A DNA stretch of 64,000 nt from assembly GCA_942493325.1 (NCBI GenBank), contig OW818689.1, forward strand, positions 682,001 through 746,000, given 5' to 3'. The notes beneath the pieces are model-generated. The model was given only the letters and a program-made list of their open reading frames with translations. It had not been told where the DNA came from and did not search any database. A program made the translations under genes and the position numbers. The DNA is from JAAFHB01 sp942493325. Lineage in GTDB: Bacteria > Bacteroidota > Bacteroidia > Bacteroidales > Prolixibacteraceae. How positions within the stretch are numbered: the first letter of the stretch is position 1; the number at the start of each line of letters is the position of its first letter. Below are positions 55,227 through 64,000 of the stretch, in pieces.

Positions 55227-56018
55227 TCAATCCCCCAAATTGAGCAATTCAACCTTCCGGAAATCAACAGGATGACTCTCTGACTGTAACGAAATGGTTC
55301 CTGCTTTTAGGAGTTTATCTCCATCGGGAGGCAGCAGTTTGGTGTAATACTGTTCGCGCTCATCGAGTTGTGGCTGAGTATATTCCATCACAGTTATTCC
55401 ATCAATGGTATGACGAATAAGTGAGTCGCCCCGCACTTCAATTTCGGCAGTTACCCATTGATCGCCATGGTAGGTTTTTGAATTGGAATTCATACAATGC
55501 TCCGGCATCAGCTTTCCATGCATCACCAGGTTCGTGCCGGGCGTACATACATTGAGCGTGCTCCGTTCATCTTTTCCATTACCACCCAGCAACTGAACTT
55601 CGATTGAAACAGGGAAATCCTGATTAACGTCCATAGTTTCAGGACGCTGTCCATGAACCATGATTCCGCTGTTACGAAAAGCCCAGCCCGGACCTTCGGG
55701 TGTCTGATCACCCACAAAACGATATTCGATCCTCATTTTATAATGAGAGTAGGGCTGTTTATAAAAAATATGGCCATAATGCCCATCAAATTTCTCATAC
55801 TGATCGTATCTCACTTTCAGTAATCCATCCTCTACCCGGAAGGTATTTTTGTAATTCTCATTCACAGGAACACCGGTAATCTTTATCGTCCAGTCCGTTA
55901 AATCTTTGCCGTTGAACAATTGAATCCACTGTTCATTCTGAGGTTTCTTTGTTCCGCACGCCACAAAAAATAAAATCAGGAACACAAAAAAAGTATTTCT
56001 CATCAATTGATTTTTCAT
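55227..56018 (-). CDS. DUF1080 (3-keto-disaccharide hydrolase) lipoprotein
   Basis: 263 residues from the ATG at 56018 (MKNQLMRNTFFVFLILFFVAC), whose signal ends in lipobox FVACG; the longer frame adds 12 residues. The domain is the family's beta-sandwich (LFNGKDLTDWTIK at the start, GWAFRNSGIMVHGQ and ending PVDFRKVELLNL). Such proteins bind or cleave carbohydrates on the cell surface. It is the first gene in the carbohydrate-degrading segment, on the same strand as the sulfatases downstream. Confidence 0.88.
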   Translation of the reverse strand: MKNQLMRNTFFVFLILFFVACGTKKPQNEQWIQLFNGKDLTDWTIKITGVPVNENYKNTFRVEDGLLKVRYDQYEKFDGHYGHIFYKQPYSHYKMRIEYRFVGDQTPEGPGWAFRNSGIMVHGQRPETMDVNQDFPVSIEVQLLGGNGKDERSTLNVCTPGTNLVMHGKLMPEHCMNSNSKTYHGDQWVTAEIEVRGDSLIRHTIDGITVMEYTQPQLDEREQYYTKLLPPDGDKLLKAGTISLQSESHPVDFRKVELLNLGD

Positions 56019-56125
56019 CTGTAAAAGGTTAAAATTTGTACGCAATATAGTCAATAATTATTTTATTCTCCAATCCAAAAAGTTGATTGAACACCCTTCT
56101 ATTTCAATTTGCATCGAGTAAAAGT

Positions 56126-56293
56126 CTATCCGTTTACCCGGATATACGAAACCTTCCCCAACCGGGAAACCGTTCCGGACTGAGGGTTCCAATTTTCGAG
56201 GTTTAGTTTTCCCCGGAGCCACACTTCGGTATCGATTTCGGCATCACCCGAATTGGTAAAAAAGGCATTCATATTTTGAAAATAGGTTTTCAT
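56126..56293 (-). pseudogene. Glycosidase C-terminal remnant
   Basis: A 55-residue frame (ATG 56293, TAG 56126-56128): MKTYFQNMNAFFTNSGDAEI and then EVWLRGKLNLENWNPQSGTV. The LENWNPQSG pattern resembles the ending of GH106/GH78-type alpha-L-rhamnosidases and related lyases. Far too short to be an enzyme, so probably the remains of a gene between DUF1080 and the sulfatase/rhamnosidase. Family similarity is by eye only. Confidence 0.45.
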
Positions 56294-56417
56294 GGAAAAT
56301 GAAGAATATTGTCAGGATTTTGCTCATTTTTCCGCTTGTCTATTTGAAAAAAAACTATTGAATTCCAGCATTTCCATATCTTTTCAATTAAAGCAAAACA
56401 CAGGTCGTAATATATTT
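56294..56417. other. Short spacer before the glycosidase remnant
   Basis: 124 bp, A+T-rich. With 56055-56125 it completes the non-coding part of the 363 bp between the DUF1080 gene and the sulfatase fusion. Nothing recognised. Confidence 0.4.
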
Positions 56418-59400
56418 TTAAAACGAATTCACCCGAATTTCAATCCGGTTTTTTCCCGGTTCGAGACGAACGAATTTGAATGCCCGATTTGCTTTTTGGC
56501 CGTTAACAGTTACCACGGCATCGTCCGCTTCAGGTATTACCATTTCGCCACCCGTATTTGCCGGAAGTTCTATTTCATAGTTCTGAAGCCGTGCATTCAC
56601 CCATTTGTACGATGCTTTCACTTCGCCTTTAATGGTTGGCACAACGATGCTGCTGCTTTTTAGTTTTCCCAGTTGCGGTTTTACCTGAACAATACCAAAT
56701 CCAGGTGTTTTTGGAGTGATTCCCCATAGTTGCCGCTGAATAATATTTCCGGGCGCGGCGCCCCAGGCATGATTCCAATCCGAATTGGGTTTGTACTTCA
56801 TATCCCAGGCTTCCATCGTAATGGTAGATCCCACCTTAATCATGTTCCACCAGCTTCGGTCGTGGGTGGCTGTCATCAGTTCGAGCGCATAACCGGCGGC
56901 TCCCGCGTTGTACAGGCCATCGAGTAAAAACTGGGCGCCGTAAACACTGCAGCCCATCCCGCGCGATTTGACATGCTTAACCACCGTCTCCCGGTATTCA
57001 TCGGGAACGATACCAAAAGCCAGAGGCAGCATATTGGCATGGACCGAACCGTGGTCAGTGCCAATTCCGTCGGTATAAAATCCCCCTTTTTTATTGAACA
57101 TTTTATCGTTGATCGCTTTCCTGGTGCGTTCTGCCCGAAATCTGAAATCCAGTTCATCGCCGGTCTTGTTCAGCAAACGGGCAAATTCGGCCATGATCAG
57201 CAAATTCTTATAGTAAAAACTGTTTATAACCGTATTGAACGGCATAAAAACAAACCCGTCGCGTTCCCCCTGGGGCCAGTCTTTCGGCAACTTCCAGCCG
57301 GTATCTTTTTGTGCGGGGGGCCAGTCAACAATGTCGCGGAGCCGCTGTGTGGTATCAGCAAAACCAAGCGTGGCCATGAATTCGCCATTGAGTTTTTTTG
57401 AATGTGTGCTCACCAGCCCATCCCCGTCTTCGAGCGCCATCAATGTTTTATGCTTCAATGGTTCATAATATTTTTCAACCAGTTCTGTATTTCCGGTGTA
57501 CATGTAATCCTGCCAGAAAAGCAGGGCCACATGCTGTTGCCACTCGGTTGGCCAGGTTGGTTTGCGCATGAACCATTCGATGGTTTGCTGGGCCATCGGG
57601 TATTCTGCATCCACTGCATAATGGCTCAACTGGTTGATATAGGCATCACCTTCATAGGGAATCCGCTCGCGGTCGCCATCGATGTAAAGCCCGGTAAAAG
57701 TGGTGGCCTTCATGCTGTATTTGCACAAATCCCAGATTTGGTTCAGGATGGTATCGGAACTGGTAAAACTGCTCGCTGTTGAATCAAAATAATTGAAATA
57801 CGCTTTTTGCCTGATATGATCAGACGATAGGTTGCCCTTGTAATTTTCAATCTCGCAATAACGGAAAGGAGTTACCACATCAAATGAATCGGGCAAAAGC
57901 ACAGCCATGTGGGGCAACGTATTCCGTTGATCAGGAATGAGTTTCAGGGTATATTTTTCAACACCCGGCCGAACAGCCATTTTCACTTCCGAATAACGAA
58001 TAGTTCCGCCAGGATTTCTGTCGATGGATTTCCCTGCCAATTTTTCGCCCAAACGAACAATCAGTGTATCGGTTTTAGACGCTGTATAATTCAATTCAAG
58101 CGTTCCAAAAGCATCTTTGCCAAAATCAACAAAATAGCTGTTGGCGGCTGTTTTCTCAATCGCTTTGGGTTCGATCCGCTCTATATGAAAAGCATTTCCG
58201 GTAGAAGTATTTCCGGTAAAAGAGCTGGTTTTAAATTCCTGAGCCGATGAATAGTCAGACAACCGGTTGTCCTGATCCCAAAGGCGAACTTTCCAGAAGT
58301 ATTTCGAATCCGGGTTCAGCGGTTTCCCGGCATGTTCAACATTCGTTGAAACTTTGCTCCGAACCTGCCCGCTGTTCCAGACATCACCCACATTATTGTC
58401 GATATTTGCTTTCGATGAGGCGACCAAAATCTGGTACGCATTCTGAAAAACAGCTTCTTTCGGCACTACCCAACTGAATTCCGGCAGTTTGTCGTTAATG
58501 GGTACATTTTTCGGTTCACGGATGTATTCGACCATCAATCCTGAAGGTATTCCTGAATAAGGATCTGCATATTTTTTAGCCAGTATATCCAATTCGTTAC
58601 GCAAGGTTTGTAATTCTTTCCGGTATTCCGGCTTTTTGGCCAGGTTGTCAATTTCCTTCGGATCTTTTTTCAGGTTATACAGTTCTTCCCACGATTTGTC
58701 GTTCACGTAGCGGAAGTATTTCCAGTCGGAAGTCCGGACACCCTCGCTGGGCGGAATGCTGACAAATTCCCATAAATGCGTGATCAAAATGGTATCGCGC
58801 TGCACATTGTCGCTTATACCTGAAACGATTGGAACCAGGCTTTTGCCATGCCAGCTTTTAGGTTGCCCTACTCCGGCCAGATCGGCTATGGTCGGTGGAA
58901 CATCGAGATTGAGCGCCATCGCATCCACATCCTGATGTTTCTTAACGCGCGGATCGAAAATAATCAACGGAACATTGATTGAAAGATCATACATCATCCA
59001 TTTATCGGCAATTTGTCGTTCACCTAAAAAATAGCCATTGTCGCCCATCAGGATGATGACCGTATTTTTATCAAGCCCTTGTGACTTAAGCTGCTGACGA
59101 ATTCTGCCAATTTCCAGATCAACTCCCGAAATCATCCGGTAATAGCCTTTTACCATTTCCTGGTATTTTTCGGGCGTATCGAAACGCCAGCCCCAGCGCA
59201 ACCGGCTGAATCCATCACGAACTTCTTTGGGCAAGGCATTAAAATAGTTGTCTTCCTTCAAATCAGGATCGGGTATCACCACATCTTTGTAGAGATTGGC
59301 GGTCCCTTCGTCCCAGAAATACTGACCTGCAGCCCCGTCGTGTGCATGGGGGGCGCTGAAACTGATGGAAAGGCAGAAAGGCTTATCCCCGGGCGCATCC

Positions 59401-59975
59401 CTGATAAACCCGATGGCCTTTTCGCCGGTATAACGGGTCAGGTGGACGGTGTCTTTTCCGAGGGTTTTATAAAAATAGCCACGACGGTCAGCGTACCGGT
59501 TCTCGCGGTCGTAATCTTCGTGGAGATCGAACAAGCGTTCCAAATGACTGTAATTCACCCCAAATTTACCATAGAAACCGGTGTAATAGCCCGCTTCACG
59601 AAGCACTTTGGGATACGAATTTTGCATGTATTCTTCGCGGATCGGCCCCGTCTGGAAGGTGTATTTATGAGTCTGCTCATACAAACCTGTCAAAATGCTT
59701 GCGCGGCTGGCCGAACAAATGGGTGTGCCCGAAAAAGCATTCCTGAAATATACCCCGTCGCGGGCCAGCCGGTCCATTTCGGGAGTATGAATGATTTTGT
59801 TTCCGGCGTAACCCAGGGCACCGGTGCGATGATCATCGGTTAAAATAAAAATAATATTGGGACGTTCCTTTAAAGGTAGTTGCTGTTTTCCTTTTCCGGA
59901 AACGGCTGACTGGCTATGCATTGCCATTCCAACCAATGGAATTAAGAGGCTAAAACCCGATTTTAGAAGGTTCAT
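56418..59975 (-). CDS. Sulfatase / GH78 alpha-L-rhamnosidase fusion
   Basis: A 1185-residue exported enzyme with two catalytic halves. N-terminal S1 sulfatase (about 38-500): RPNIIFILTDDHRTG, the formylglycine site Cys87 in GTPICSASRAS (C-x-A-x-R), GKFGVNY and TVIILMGDNGYF. C-terminal GH78 (about 520-1185): beta-sandwich start (FSWVVP, then YFWKVRLWDQDNRLSDY), the (alpha/alpha)6 catalytic domain with IDGDRERIPYEGDAY near residue 770, WGITPKTPGFGIVQVKP and the C-terminal sandwich. This should remove sulfate and rhamnose from one polysaccharide, most simply ulvan. Formylglycine needs a maturase encoded elsewhere. Signal peptide at the start (MNLLKSGFSLLIPLVGMAMHSQSA). Confidence 0.9.
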   Translation of the reverse strand: MNLLKSGFSLLIPLVGMAMHSQSAVSGKGKQQLPLKERPNIIFILTDDHRTGALGYAGNKIIHTPEMDRLARDGVYFRNAFSGTPICSASRASILTGLYEQTHKYTFQTGPIREEYMQNSYPKVLREAGYYTGFYGKFGVNYSHLERLFDLHEDYDRENRYADRRGYFYKTLGKDTVHLTRYTGEKAIGFIRDAPGDKPFCLSISFSAPHAHDGAAGQYFWDEGTANLYKDVVIPDPDLKEDNYFNALPKEVRDGFSRLRWGWRFDTPEKYQEMVKGYYRMISGVDLEIGRIRQQLKSQGLDKNTVIILMGDNGYFLGERQIADKWMMYDLSINVPLIIFDPRVKKHQDVDAMALNLDVPPTIADLAGVGQPKSWHGKSLVPIVSGISDNVQRDTILITHLWEFVSIPPSEGVRTSDWKYFRYVNDKSWEELYNLKKDPKEIDNLAKKPEYRKELQTLRNELDILAKKYADPYSGIPSGLMVEYIREPKNVPINDKLPEFSWVVPKEAVFQNAYQILVASSKANIDNNVGDVWNSGQVRSKVSTNVEHAGKPLNPDSKYFWKVRLWDQDNRLSDYSSAQEFKTSSFTGNTSTGNAFHIERIEPKAIEKTAANSYFVDFGKDAFGTLELNYTASKTDTLIVRLGEKLAGKSIDRNPGGTIRYSEVKMAVRPGVEKYTLKLIPDQRNTLPHMAVLLPDSFDVVTPFRYCEIENYKGNLSSDHIRQKAYFNYFDSTASSFTSSDTILNQIWDLCKYSMKATTFTGLYIDGDRERIPYEGDAYINQLSHYAVDAEYPMAQQTIEWFMRKPTWPTEWQQHVALLFWQDYMYTGNTELVEKYYEPLKHKTLMALEDGDGLVSTHSKKLNGEFMATLGFADTTQRLRDIVDWPPAQKDTGWKLPKDWPQGERDGFVFMPFNTVINSFYYKNLLIMAEFARLLNKTGDELDFRFRAERTRKAINDKMFNKKGGFYTDGIGTDHGSVHANMLPLAFGIVPDEYRETVVKHVKSRGMGCSVYGAQFLLDGLYNAGAAGYALELMTATHDRSWWNMIKVGSTITMEAWDMKYKPNSDWNHAWGAAPGNIIQRQLWGITPKTPGFGIVQVKPQLGKLKSSSIVVPTIKGEVKASYKWVNARLQNYEIELPANTGGEMVIPEADDAVVTVNGQKANRAFKFVRLEPGKNRIEIRVNSF

Positions 59976-60279
59976 AATGAATTTAATTTTCTAATTCAAT
60001 ACTATTTTATGTTGACTACACTATTTGCATTTTGAAATGGTAAGAAAGTAAAAATTAGGCGGAAAATTGGTCATTTCGACGACTGTTTTGCAATAAATAT
60101 TTTCCTTTTAAATAAGTTGACCAAAAAAATTTATATATGGTATTTGAATTTATATTTTTGTTACGATTACCTTTTCATGCAATTGTTGTTGGAATATTTA
60201 AAAATCATTCAGATCAAATTACTGCTGCAAATAACAAGCCCCTGTTGGTGTACGTTCACGACTTCTACTATCCAGGCTA
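59976..60279. other. A+T-rich spacer between the two sulfatase genes
   Basis: 304 bp, presumably with the fusion gene's promoter; no TAnnTTTG box was identified with confidence, and no gene or hairpin is evident. Confidence 0.4.
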
Positions 60280-62025
60280 TCACTTACCCGCAAGTATATC
60301 TCCCCCATTTTTATATATCCGGTAAAGATCAACATATGGAACTTTACGAAGCTCCTTTGCCGGATCATAATCAGGATTGATCGTTGGCCAGTATTTTTTC
60401 TCTACATATTTCTCCAGATAGTTTATCAGCTCTGCGAACAGTTCGTACGTTTTTTCAGGCATTTGTGTTGCCAGGTTATTTTTTTCGGAGATATCTTTTC
60501 TGATATTGTACAGATTCAGCCGGCCGTACCAATCGAAAATCAACTTGTAATCGCCCTTTCTGACTGCCGAATGTGGTGTAAATGGAAGTCCGTCAGCAGG
60601 ATTTTTATAAATTACGCTGAGCGGATAATGCCAGAAATAGGTATCGCGGGTATAACTTTTTTTCTTGTTTTTCGGATCGTTCAACAAACCGGCGATGCTC
60701 TGTCCGTCAATCGGATGGGTGGATTTTAACTCACAAGCCAGTTCTATTAGGGTTGGAAACAGGTCGTTGCAGTCAACCGGTATATCGCACCATCTCGCGC
60801 CTTTCACTTTCCCCTTGTAACTGATGATTAACGGCACCCGAATGCCTCCTTCATAAACATTGGCCTTTTGTCCCGAAAGAGGCCAATTGTTAGTAATCAC
60901 CTCATGATTGCCGCCTGAACCGACCGTTATTCCTCCATTATCCGACATAAAAACCACGATGGTATTCTCATCAATTCCAACCTCTTTTAACTTCTGCATA
61001 ATGCGGCCAACCGAAACATCCAGATGTTTGACCATCGCAGCATATGTGGCATTCGTATGTCCATTCCACCCTTTGGTTGCTTTTTTACTGAATCGCCGAA
61101 TCGTTGAATCAGGCGCCTGCCAGGGACTATGAACAGCAAACTCGCAGAAATACAGGAAAAAGGGTTTTCTATCGCTGCATTTCACCTGGCGGTCGATGTA
61201 ATCCAACGCACGTTCCGTAAGGTCTTCAGTAAGAAAATCAATACCCTTGTCTTCTCCGGCTTTGCCCTGAAGCAGCTCTTTCTGCCTCATTTTCGGGAAG
61301 TATTTCTCTTTCCGGTCCCATAAAGTACGCCAGTTAAAAAAAGGCGAACCTCCCGAATCAAAGTAGGCCAGCTCTTCGAATCCCTGATCGTGTGGCTGAT
61401 AACCTTCAGAACCGTGACCACCCAAATGCCATTTACCAAGGAATGCTGAATGATAGCCTTTCAGCGCTTCGGCGATGGTAATTTCGTCGCGTCCTTTATC
61501 CTGTGGCTGACCCGAAGGAAGCGCGATCAAAGTATTTCCGTTTCTCAATGCTTCCGGATTAGCGATTTTATCGGCCCAGTAACAATCCTGCTCATGAAAG
61601 CCTTCTGGTGGCTGAATCCCCTGAACGTAATACGTGTTGGCACCTCCCGCAGTAGCAGTCTGAAAACCCAGCTTTGAGGCATATTTCCCGGTCAGGATAC
61701 CCGAACGTGTTGGTGCGCAAAGCGGACAGGCATAAGCCTGTGAAAATGAGATACCCTGTTCTGCCAGTTTATTCAGATTGGGCGTTTCATAAAACTGTTT
61801 TCTGGCAGGAGTGTTTGTTGCACGGGTTGCAAAATAATTAACATCGGTGTATCCCAAATCATCGGCTAAAATGAAAATGATATTGGGTTTGGAAGTTTGT
61901 TTTTGAGAATAAGCGATGTTTCCCGAAAGCATCAACGCGCTTAAAGTAATCAGGCCCTTGTTTTTGATGACATTCATGATTGACAGCCGCACACCTTCGT
62001 TCGCCAGTGATTGTATCGTTTTCAT
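60280..62025 (-). CDS. S1-family sulfatase
   Basis: A 581-residue exported sulfatase. Formylglycine site Cys103 in ACPLCAPTRSGILTG (C-A-P-T-R), metal site FILADDLGYTDVNYF, and FLGKWHLGG and VVFMSDNGGITVGSGG. The ATG at 62025 starts 1 bp after the stop of a short ORF (overlap-like TAAGATG), which favours it; a second ATG at 61977 (MNVIKNKGLITLSALML) would start the signal peptide directly. The mature part begins near SQKQ. It lies just downstream of the group II intron. The target polysaccharide is probably the same as that of the neighbouring fusion. Subfamily not assigned. Confidence 0.92.
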   Translation of the reverse strand: MKTIQSLANEGVRLSIMNVIKNKGLITLSALMLSGNIAYSQKQTSKPNIIFILADDLGYTDVNYFATRATNTPARKQFYETPNLNKLAEQGISFSQAYACPLCAPTRSGILTGKYASKLGFQTATAGGANTYYVQGIQPPEGFHEQDCYWADKIANPEALRNGNTLIALPSGQPQDKGRDEITIAEALKGYHSAFLGKWHLGGHGSEGYQPHDQGFEELAYFDSGGSPFFNWRTLWDRKEKYFPKMRQKELLQGKAGEDKGIDFLTEDLTERALDYIDRQVKCSDRKPFFLYFCEFAVHSPWQAPDSTIRRFSKKATKGWNGHTNATYAAMVKHLDVSVGRIMQKLKEVGIDENTIVVFMSDNGGITVGSGGNHEVITNNWPLSGQKANVYEGGIRVPLIISYKGKVKGARWCDIPVDCNDLFPTLIELACELKSTHPIDGQSIAGLLNDPKNKKKSYTRDTYFWHYPLSVIYKNPADGLPFTPHSAVRKGDYKLIFDWYGRLNLYNIRKDISEKNNLATQMPEKTYELFAELINYLEKYVEKKYWPTINPDYDPAKELRKVPYVDLYRIYKNGGDILAGK

Positions 62026-62026
62026 C

Positions 62027-62185
62027 TTACTCGATTATGGGTAAACCCTGATAATTAATTTTTACGTCTGGAATAATTTCTGTTTCGTCGATCACATAGT
62101 TCCATTTATTAATGAAAACGATACGATTTTTACCTTTCACTTCCCGATACCGGTTTAGTACAGGGTTTATCGTAAAAGTAGGCAT
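62027..62185 (-). CDS. Short ORF coupled to the sulfatase
   Basis: 52 residues from ATG 62185 (MPTFTINPVLNRYREVKGKN, ending KINYQGLPIIE). Stop and the sulfatase ATG are 1 bp apart, as in translational coupling. No family is recognised; the start is reminiscent of Bacteroidota tyrosine-recombinase N-termini but is too short to be one. It could be a truncated gene left by the intron or by rearrangement. Confidence 0.4.
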   Translation of the reverse strand: MPTFTINPVLNRYREVKGKNRIVFINKWNYVIDETEIIPDVKINYQGLPIIE

Positions 62186-62368
62186 TTCTTTGTCTTTAGG
62201 TTGGTATTAATAAGCAAAAAAATCCATCTAAACTTTGAATTTCAGAAGGCTTTTCCTGATTTGTCGGTAAAGTGTCATTTACCTTTTATGACCTCCCGAA
62301 TCGTCGGGATTCCGTGGAACTGAATGCCCTGCCAGCTGATTTACTGATAATTGGGTGATTTTGCGGTA
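62186..62368. other. Intron 3' exon and short-ORF leader
   Basis: 183 bp on the 3' side of the intron. It contains a hairpin on the minus strand (ATCCCGACGATTCGGGAG near 62289-62307) and otherwise only A+T-rich sequence before the short ORF. No gene is seen. Confidence 0.4.
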
Positions 62369-62410
62369 ATCGGATAGGAGAAACGGGATTAATTCCCGTT
62401 TCGTCCTTCC

Positions 62411-62446
62411 ACACCACCGTACGTACCGTTCGGTATACGGCGGTTC
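62411..62446 (-). ncRNA. Group II intron domain V
   Basis: The conserved catalytic hairpin: arms AACCGCCGTA and TACGGTGGT around the bulge and tetraloop region, 7 bp after the maturase stop. It binds the catalytic Mg ions during splicing. This is the strongest evidence that the RT gene belongs to a group II intron. Confidence 0.8.
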
Positions 62447-62452
62447 CTTAAT

Positions 62453-63874
62453 TTACGCATTGACTTTCCGAAAATATCCCGTAAAGAAGATGTAACCTGC
62501 TTGTTGAAGACGTGCGTTAGTGATAGTCCTTGCTAAGATTGGGCTATTGGCAGTATGCCAGTAACCTTTTCTTGTATTCGCATATTCCCAGGCCTTGTAT
62601 TTATTAATGCCAAGTTTAATGAGATTCCGCAAACGGGTTCTTATCCTTTTCCATTGTTTCCAGATAACCATCCGTAAGCGTCTGCGATACCATTCATCCA
62701 CTTTTTGCAAAAGTGACTTCATGTTTGCCAATTTAAAATAGTTCACCCATCCAGTAATGTACTGTTTAAGTGCTTCCTTCCGCTTATCATCTCCCCACCC
62801 ATTGCTCCGTGATGTGATCGCTTTTAAACGCTCCTTCATCTTAGCTAAGCTTTTGGGATGTAATCGCAATTGTCCAACCTTTTTATACATCGAAAAGGTG
62901 TATCCCAAAAATTTAATCTTTGAGATATAGGCAACCACAGTCTTTTCCCTGTTCACTTTCAAGAAAAGTTTCTTCTCAATATACGGGATGATGTTCGTCA
63001 GTATCCGATCGGCACTTCGTTTGCTTTTGCAAAGAATGACCATATCATCAGCGTAACGAGCAAAGTGGTGTCCTCGCTTTTCAAGTTCCTTGTCCAATTC
63101 ATTTAGCATAATATTGCTCAACAACGGACTAAGTGGACCTCCTTGGGGAACCCCAACTTCTGTGTCTTCAAACTTGTTCCGTACTACAACACCAGCATTA
63201 AGGTACCTGTGGATAAGAGAAATGACCCGTCCATCTTGTACCGTCCTTGATAATACTTCAATCAATTTACTATGATTTACAGTATCAAAGAACTTTTCCA
63301 AATCCATATCGACAGCATATTTATATCCGTCAGTGATATGGTCTTTGCATTTGTTCAATGCCTGGTGAGCGTTGCGTTTAGGTCTGAACCCGTAACTGTT
63401 TGTTGAAAACTGTTTCTCGTAGATTGGAGATAAGATTTGTGTAATAGCCTGTTGGATAACACGATCGAAAACCGTGGGCACACCCAGCATTCTCATCTTC
63501 CCGTTATCCTTGGGTATTTCTACCCGCCGAACGGGATTTGGACGGTAAGTTCCGCCCAATATGGATTGTATAAGCTTGTCCTTGTTTGCAACAAGATAAT
63601 CCCTTAGGGATTCGACTTCCATCTTGTCAATACCTCCGCTTCCGTTATTACTCTTTACCTTTTTATAGGCTCGGTTCATATTGGTTGGAGATAGGATTTG
63701 CTCAAGCATTCCATAACTCGGTTGGTCTGCATTAGTGATGTTGTTTTCAGCTATCCGCATGTAGGTCTGCCCTTCTGCATATGCTTTGGGTTCCGCCCTA
63801 TCTTTTTGCAGGCAGGTATCTTTCGATTTTTTCTGCTCTCTTCCCTTCATTTGGTAACATTCATTTACTTTCAC
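62453..63874 (-). CDS. ltrA: Group II intron reverse transcriptase/maturase
   Basis: 473 residues. The RT domain contains the catalytic YADD box (FARYADDMVILCKS, near residue 272), the GVPQGGPLSPLLSNIML motif and SYGFRPKRNAHQAL. The maturase (GIIM) domain follows (LKQYITGWVNYFKL, WEYANTRKGYW). There is no HNH endonuclease at the C-terminus, so mobility would use the DNA strand at replication forks. Start at 63874; ATGs at 63850 and later are possible. The frame is intact. Confidence 0.95.
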   Translation of the reverse strand: MKVNECYQMKGREQKKSKDTCLQKDRAEPKAYAEGQTYMRIAENNITNADQPSYGMLEQILSPTNMNRAYKKVKSNNGSGGIDKMEVESLRDYLVANKDKLIQSILGGTYRPNPVRRVEIPKDNGKMRMLGVPTVFDRVIQQAITQILSPIYEKQFSTNSYGFRPKRNAHQALNKCKDHITDGYKYAVDMDLEKFFDTVNHSKLIEVLSRTVQDGRVISLIHRYLNAGVVVRNKFEDTEVGVPQGGPLSPLLSNIMLNELDKELEKRGHHFARYADDMVILCKSKRSADRILTNIIPYIEKKLFLKVNREKTVVAYISKIKFLGYTFSMYKKVGQLRLHPKSLAKMKERLKAITSRSNGWGDDKRKEALKQYITGWVNYFKLANMKSLLQKVDEWYRRRLRMVIWKQWKRIRTRLRNLIKLGINKYKAWEYANTRKGYWHTANSPILARTITNARLQQAGYIFFTGYFRKVNA

Positions 63875-64000
63875 TTCTTAAGGTTCAGCCCTTCACTGTG
63901 TTTGTGAGTCCTCCATCTATCTATGATGGCTCGTTTCTTCAGCTACTATGGCCTCTGCTGACTTCTCACAGTAAATCTTTTTCAACCGTGCTTCATACTT
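63875..64000 (-). other. Leader of the group II intron maturase gene
   Basis: 126 bp of intron RNA 5' of the maturase ORF, matching the usual AGAAGTCAGCAGAGG..GAAAC..GAAGG leader of Bacteroidota introns by eye. It is cut by the window edge. Confidence 0.6.

Larger units (their letters stand above)
62369..64000 (-). mobile_element. Group II intron, 5' part outside window
   Basis: The minus strand carries domain V (62411-62446: GAACCGCCGTATACCGAAC then GGTACGTACGGTGGTGT), domain VI (about 62375-62408) and a 3' end at about 62369 (..CTATCCGAT). Upstream of the maturase gene is the usual intron leader (GTGAGAAGTCAGCAGAGGCC near 63945-63970, then AGGGCTGAACC). The 5' splice site and domains I-III are beyond 64000. 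Confidence 0.85.

Noticed and set aside
59340..59843. 167-residue plus-strand frame
   Set aside because: Antisense to the sulfatase domain of the fusion gene, no start support and no family.

Overview
The window is a chromosomal segment of a Bacteroidota bacterium, most likely a Bacteroidales/Marinilabiliales-type organism from a marine, sediment or other low-oxygen habitat. The evidence is the many best-fit Bacteroidota families (alpha-2-macroglobulin lipoprotein, TPR plus outer-membrane barrel pair, DUF1080 hydrolase, two sulfatases), -7 boxes of the TAnnTTTG type, lipoprotein signal peptides, moderate-to-low G+C and long A+T-rich spacers. No rRNA, tRNA or CRISPR array was seen.

Layout. 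1-3.2 kb: the 3' end of an alternate (N-type) F-ATPase operon (b, alpha, gamma). 3.5-9.4 kb: trpB, a DEAD-box helicase, a DUF4056 lipid-exported or periplasmic protein, a Spy-like protein, a DUF486 membrane protein and a lipoprotein made of five 26-residue repeats. 9.4-11 kb: a complete IS4-family element with 20-bp inverted repeats, lying against the remnant of a DUF433 gene. 11-19.2 kb: pbpC and a very large alpha-2-macroglobulin lipoprotein, with a cluster of palindromes between them. 19.5-36.7 kb: housekeeping genes (LOG-family nucleotide hydrolase, gyrB, TPR/outer-membrane barrel pair, ftsE, glycosyltransferase, isoaspartyl peptidase, murB, aguA/aguB putrescine synthesis, a serine hydrolase, yebC). 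36.9-44.4 kb: an acyl-AMP ligase/carrier/acyltransferase fusion, converging on a GNAT/class V aminotransferase fusion, then transketolase and serA.

44.7-55.2 kb is a stress-response block: YtxH, DUF202, superoxide dismutase, fumarase, bacterioferritin, a pterin dehydratase, quinol-type nitric oxide reductase and a small metal-binding protein. Four loci in or near this theme are visibly broken: a catalase reduced to its N-terminus, a methyltransferase with two in-frame stops, a nitric oxide reductase interrupted by one amber codon, and (elsewhere) the DUF433 remnant. Two small genes at the ends of the block (YtxH and a 68-residue protein) share a closely matching upstream element of about 40 bp, with an 18-bp identical core, suggesting common control.

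55.2-64 kb is a polysaccharide-degradation segment: a DUF1080 lipoprotein, a glycosidase C-terminal remnant, a 1185-residue sulfatase/GH78 alpha-L-rhamnosidase fusion and a second sulfatase, which together point to a sulfated rhamnose-containing polysaccharide such as ulvan. A group II intron with its maturase gene is inserted just upstream of the second sulfatase and runs off the right edge of the window.
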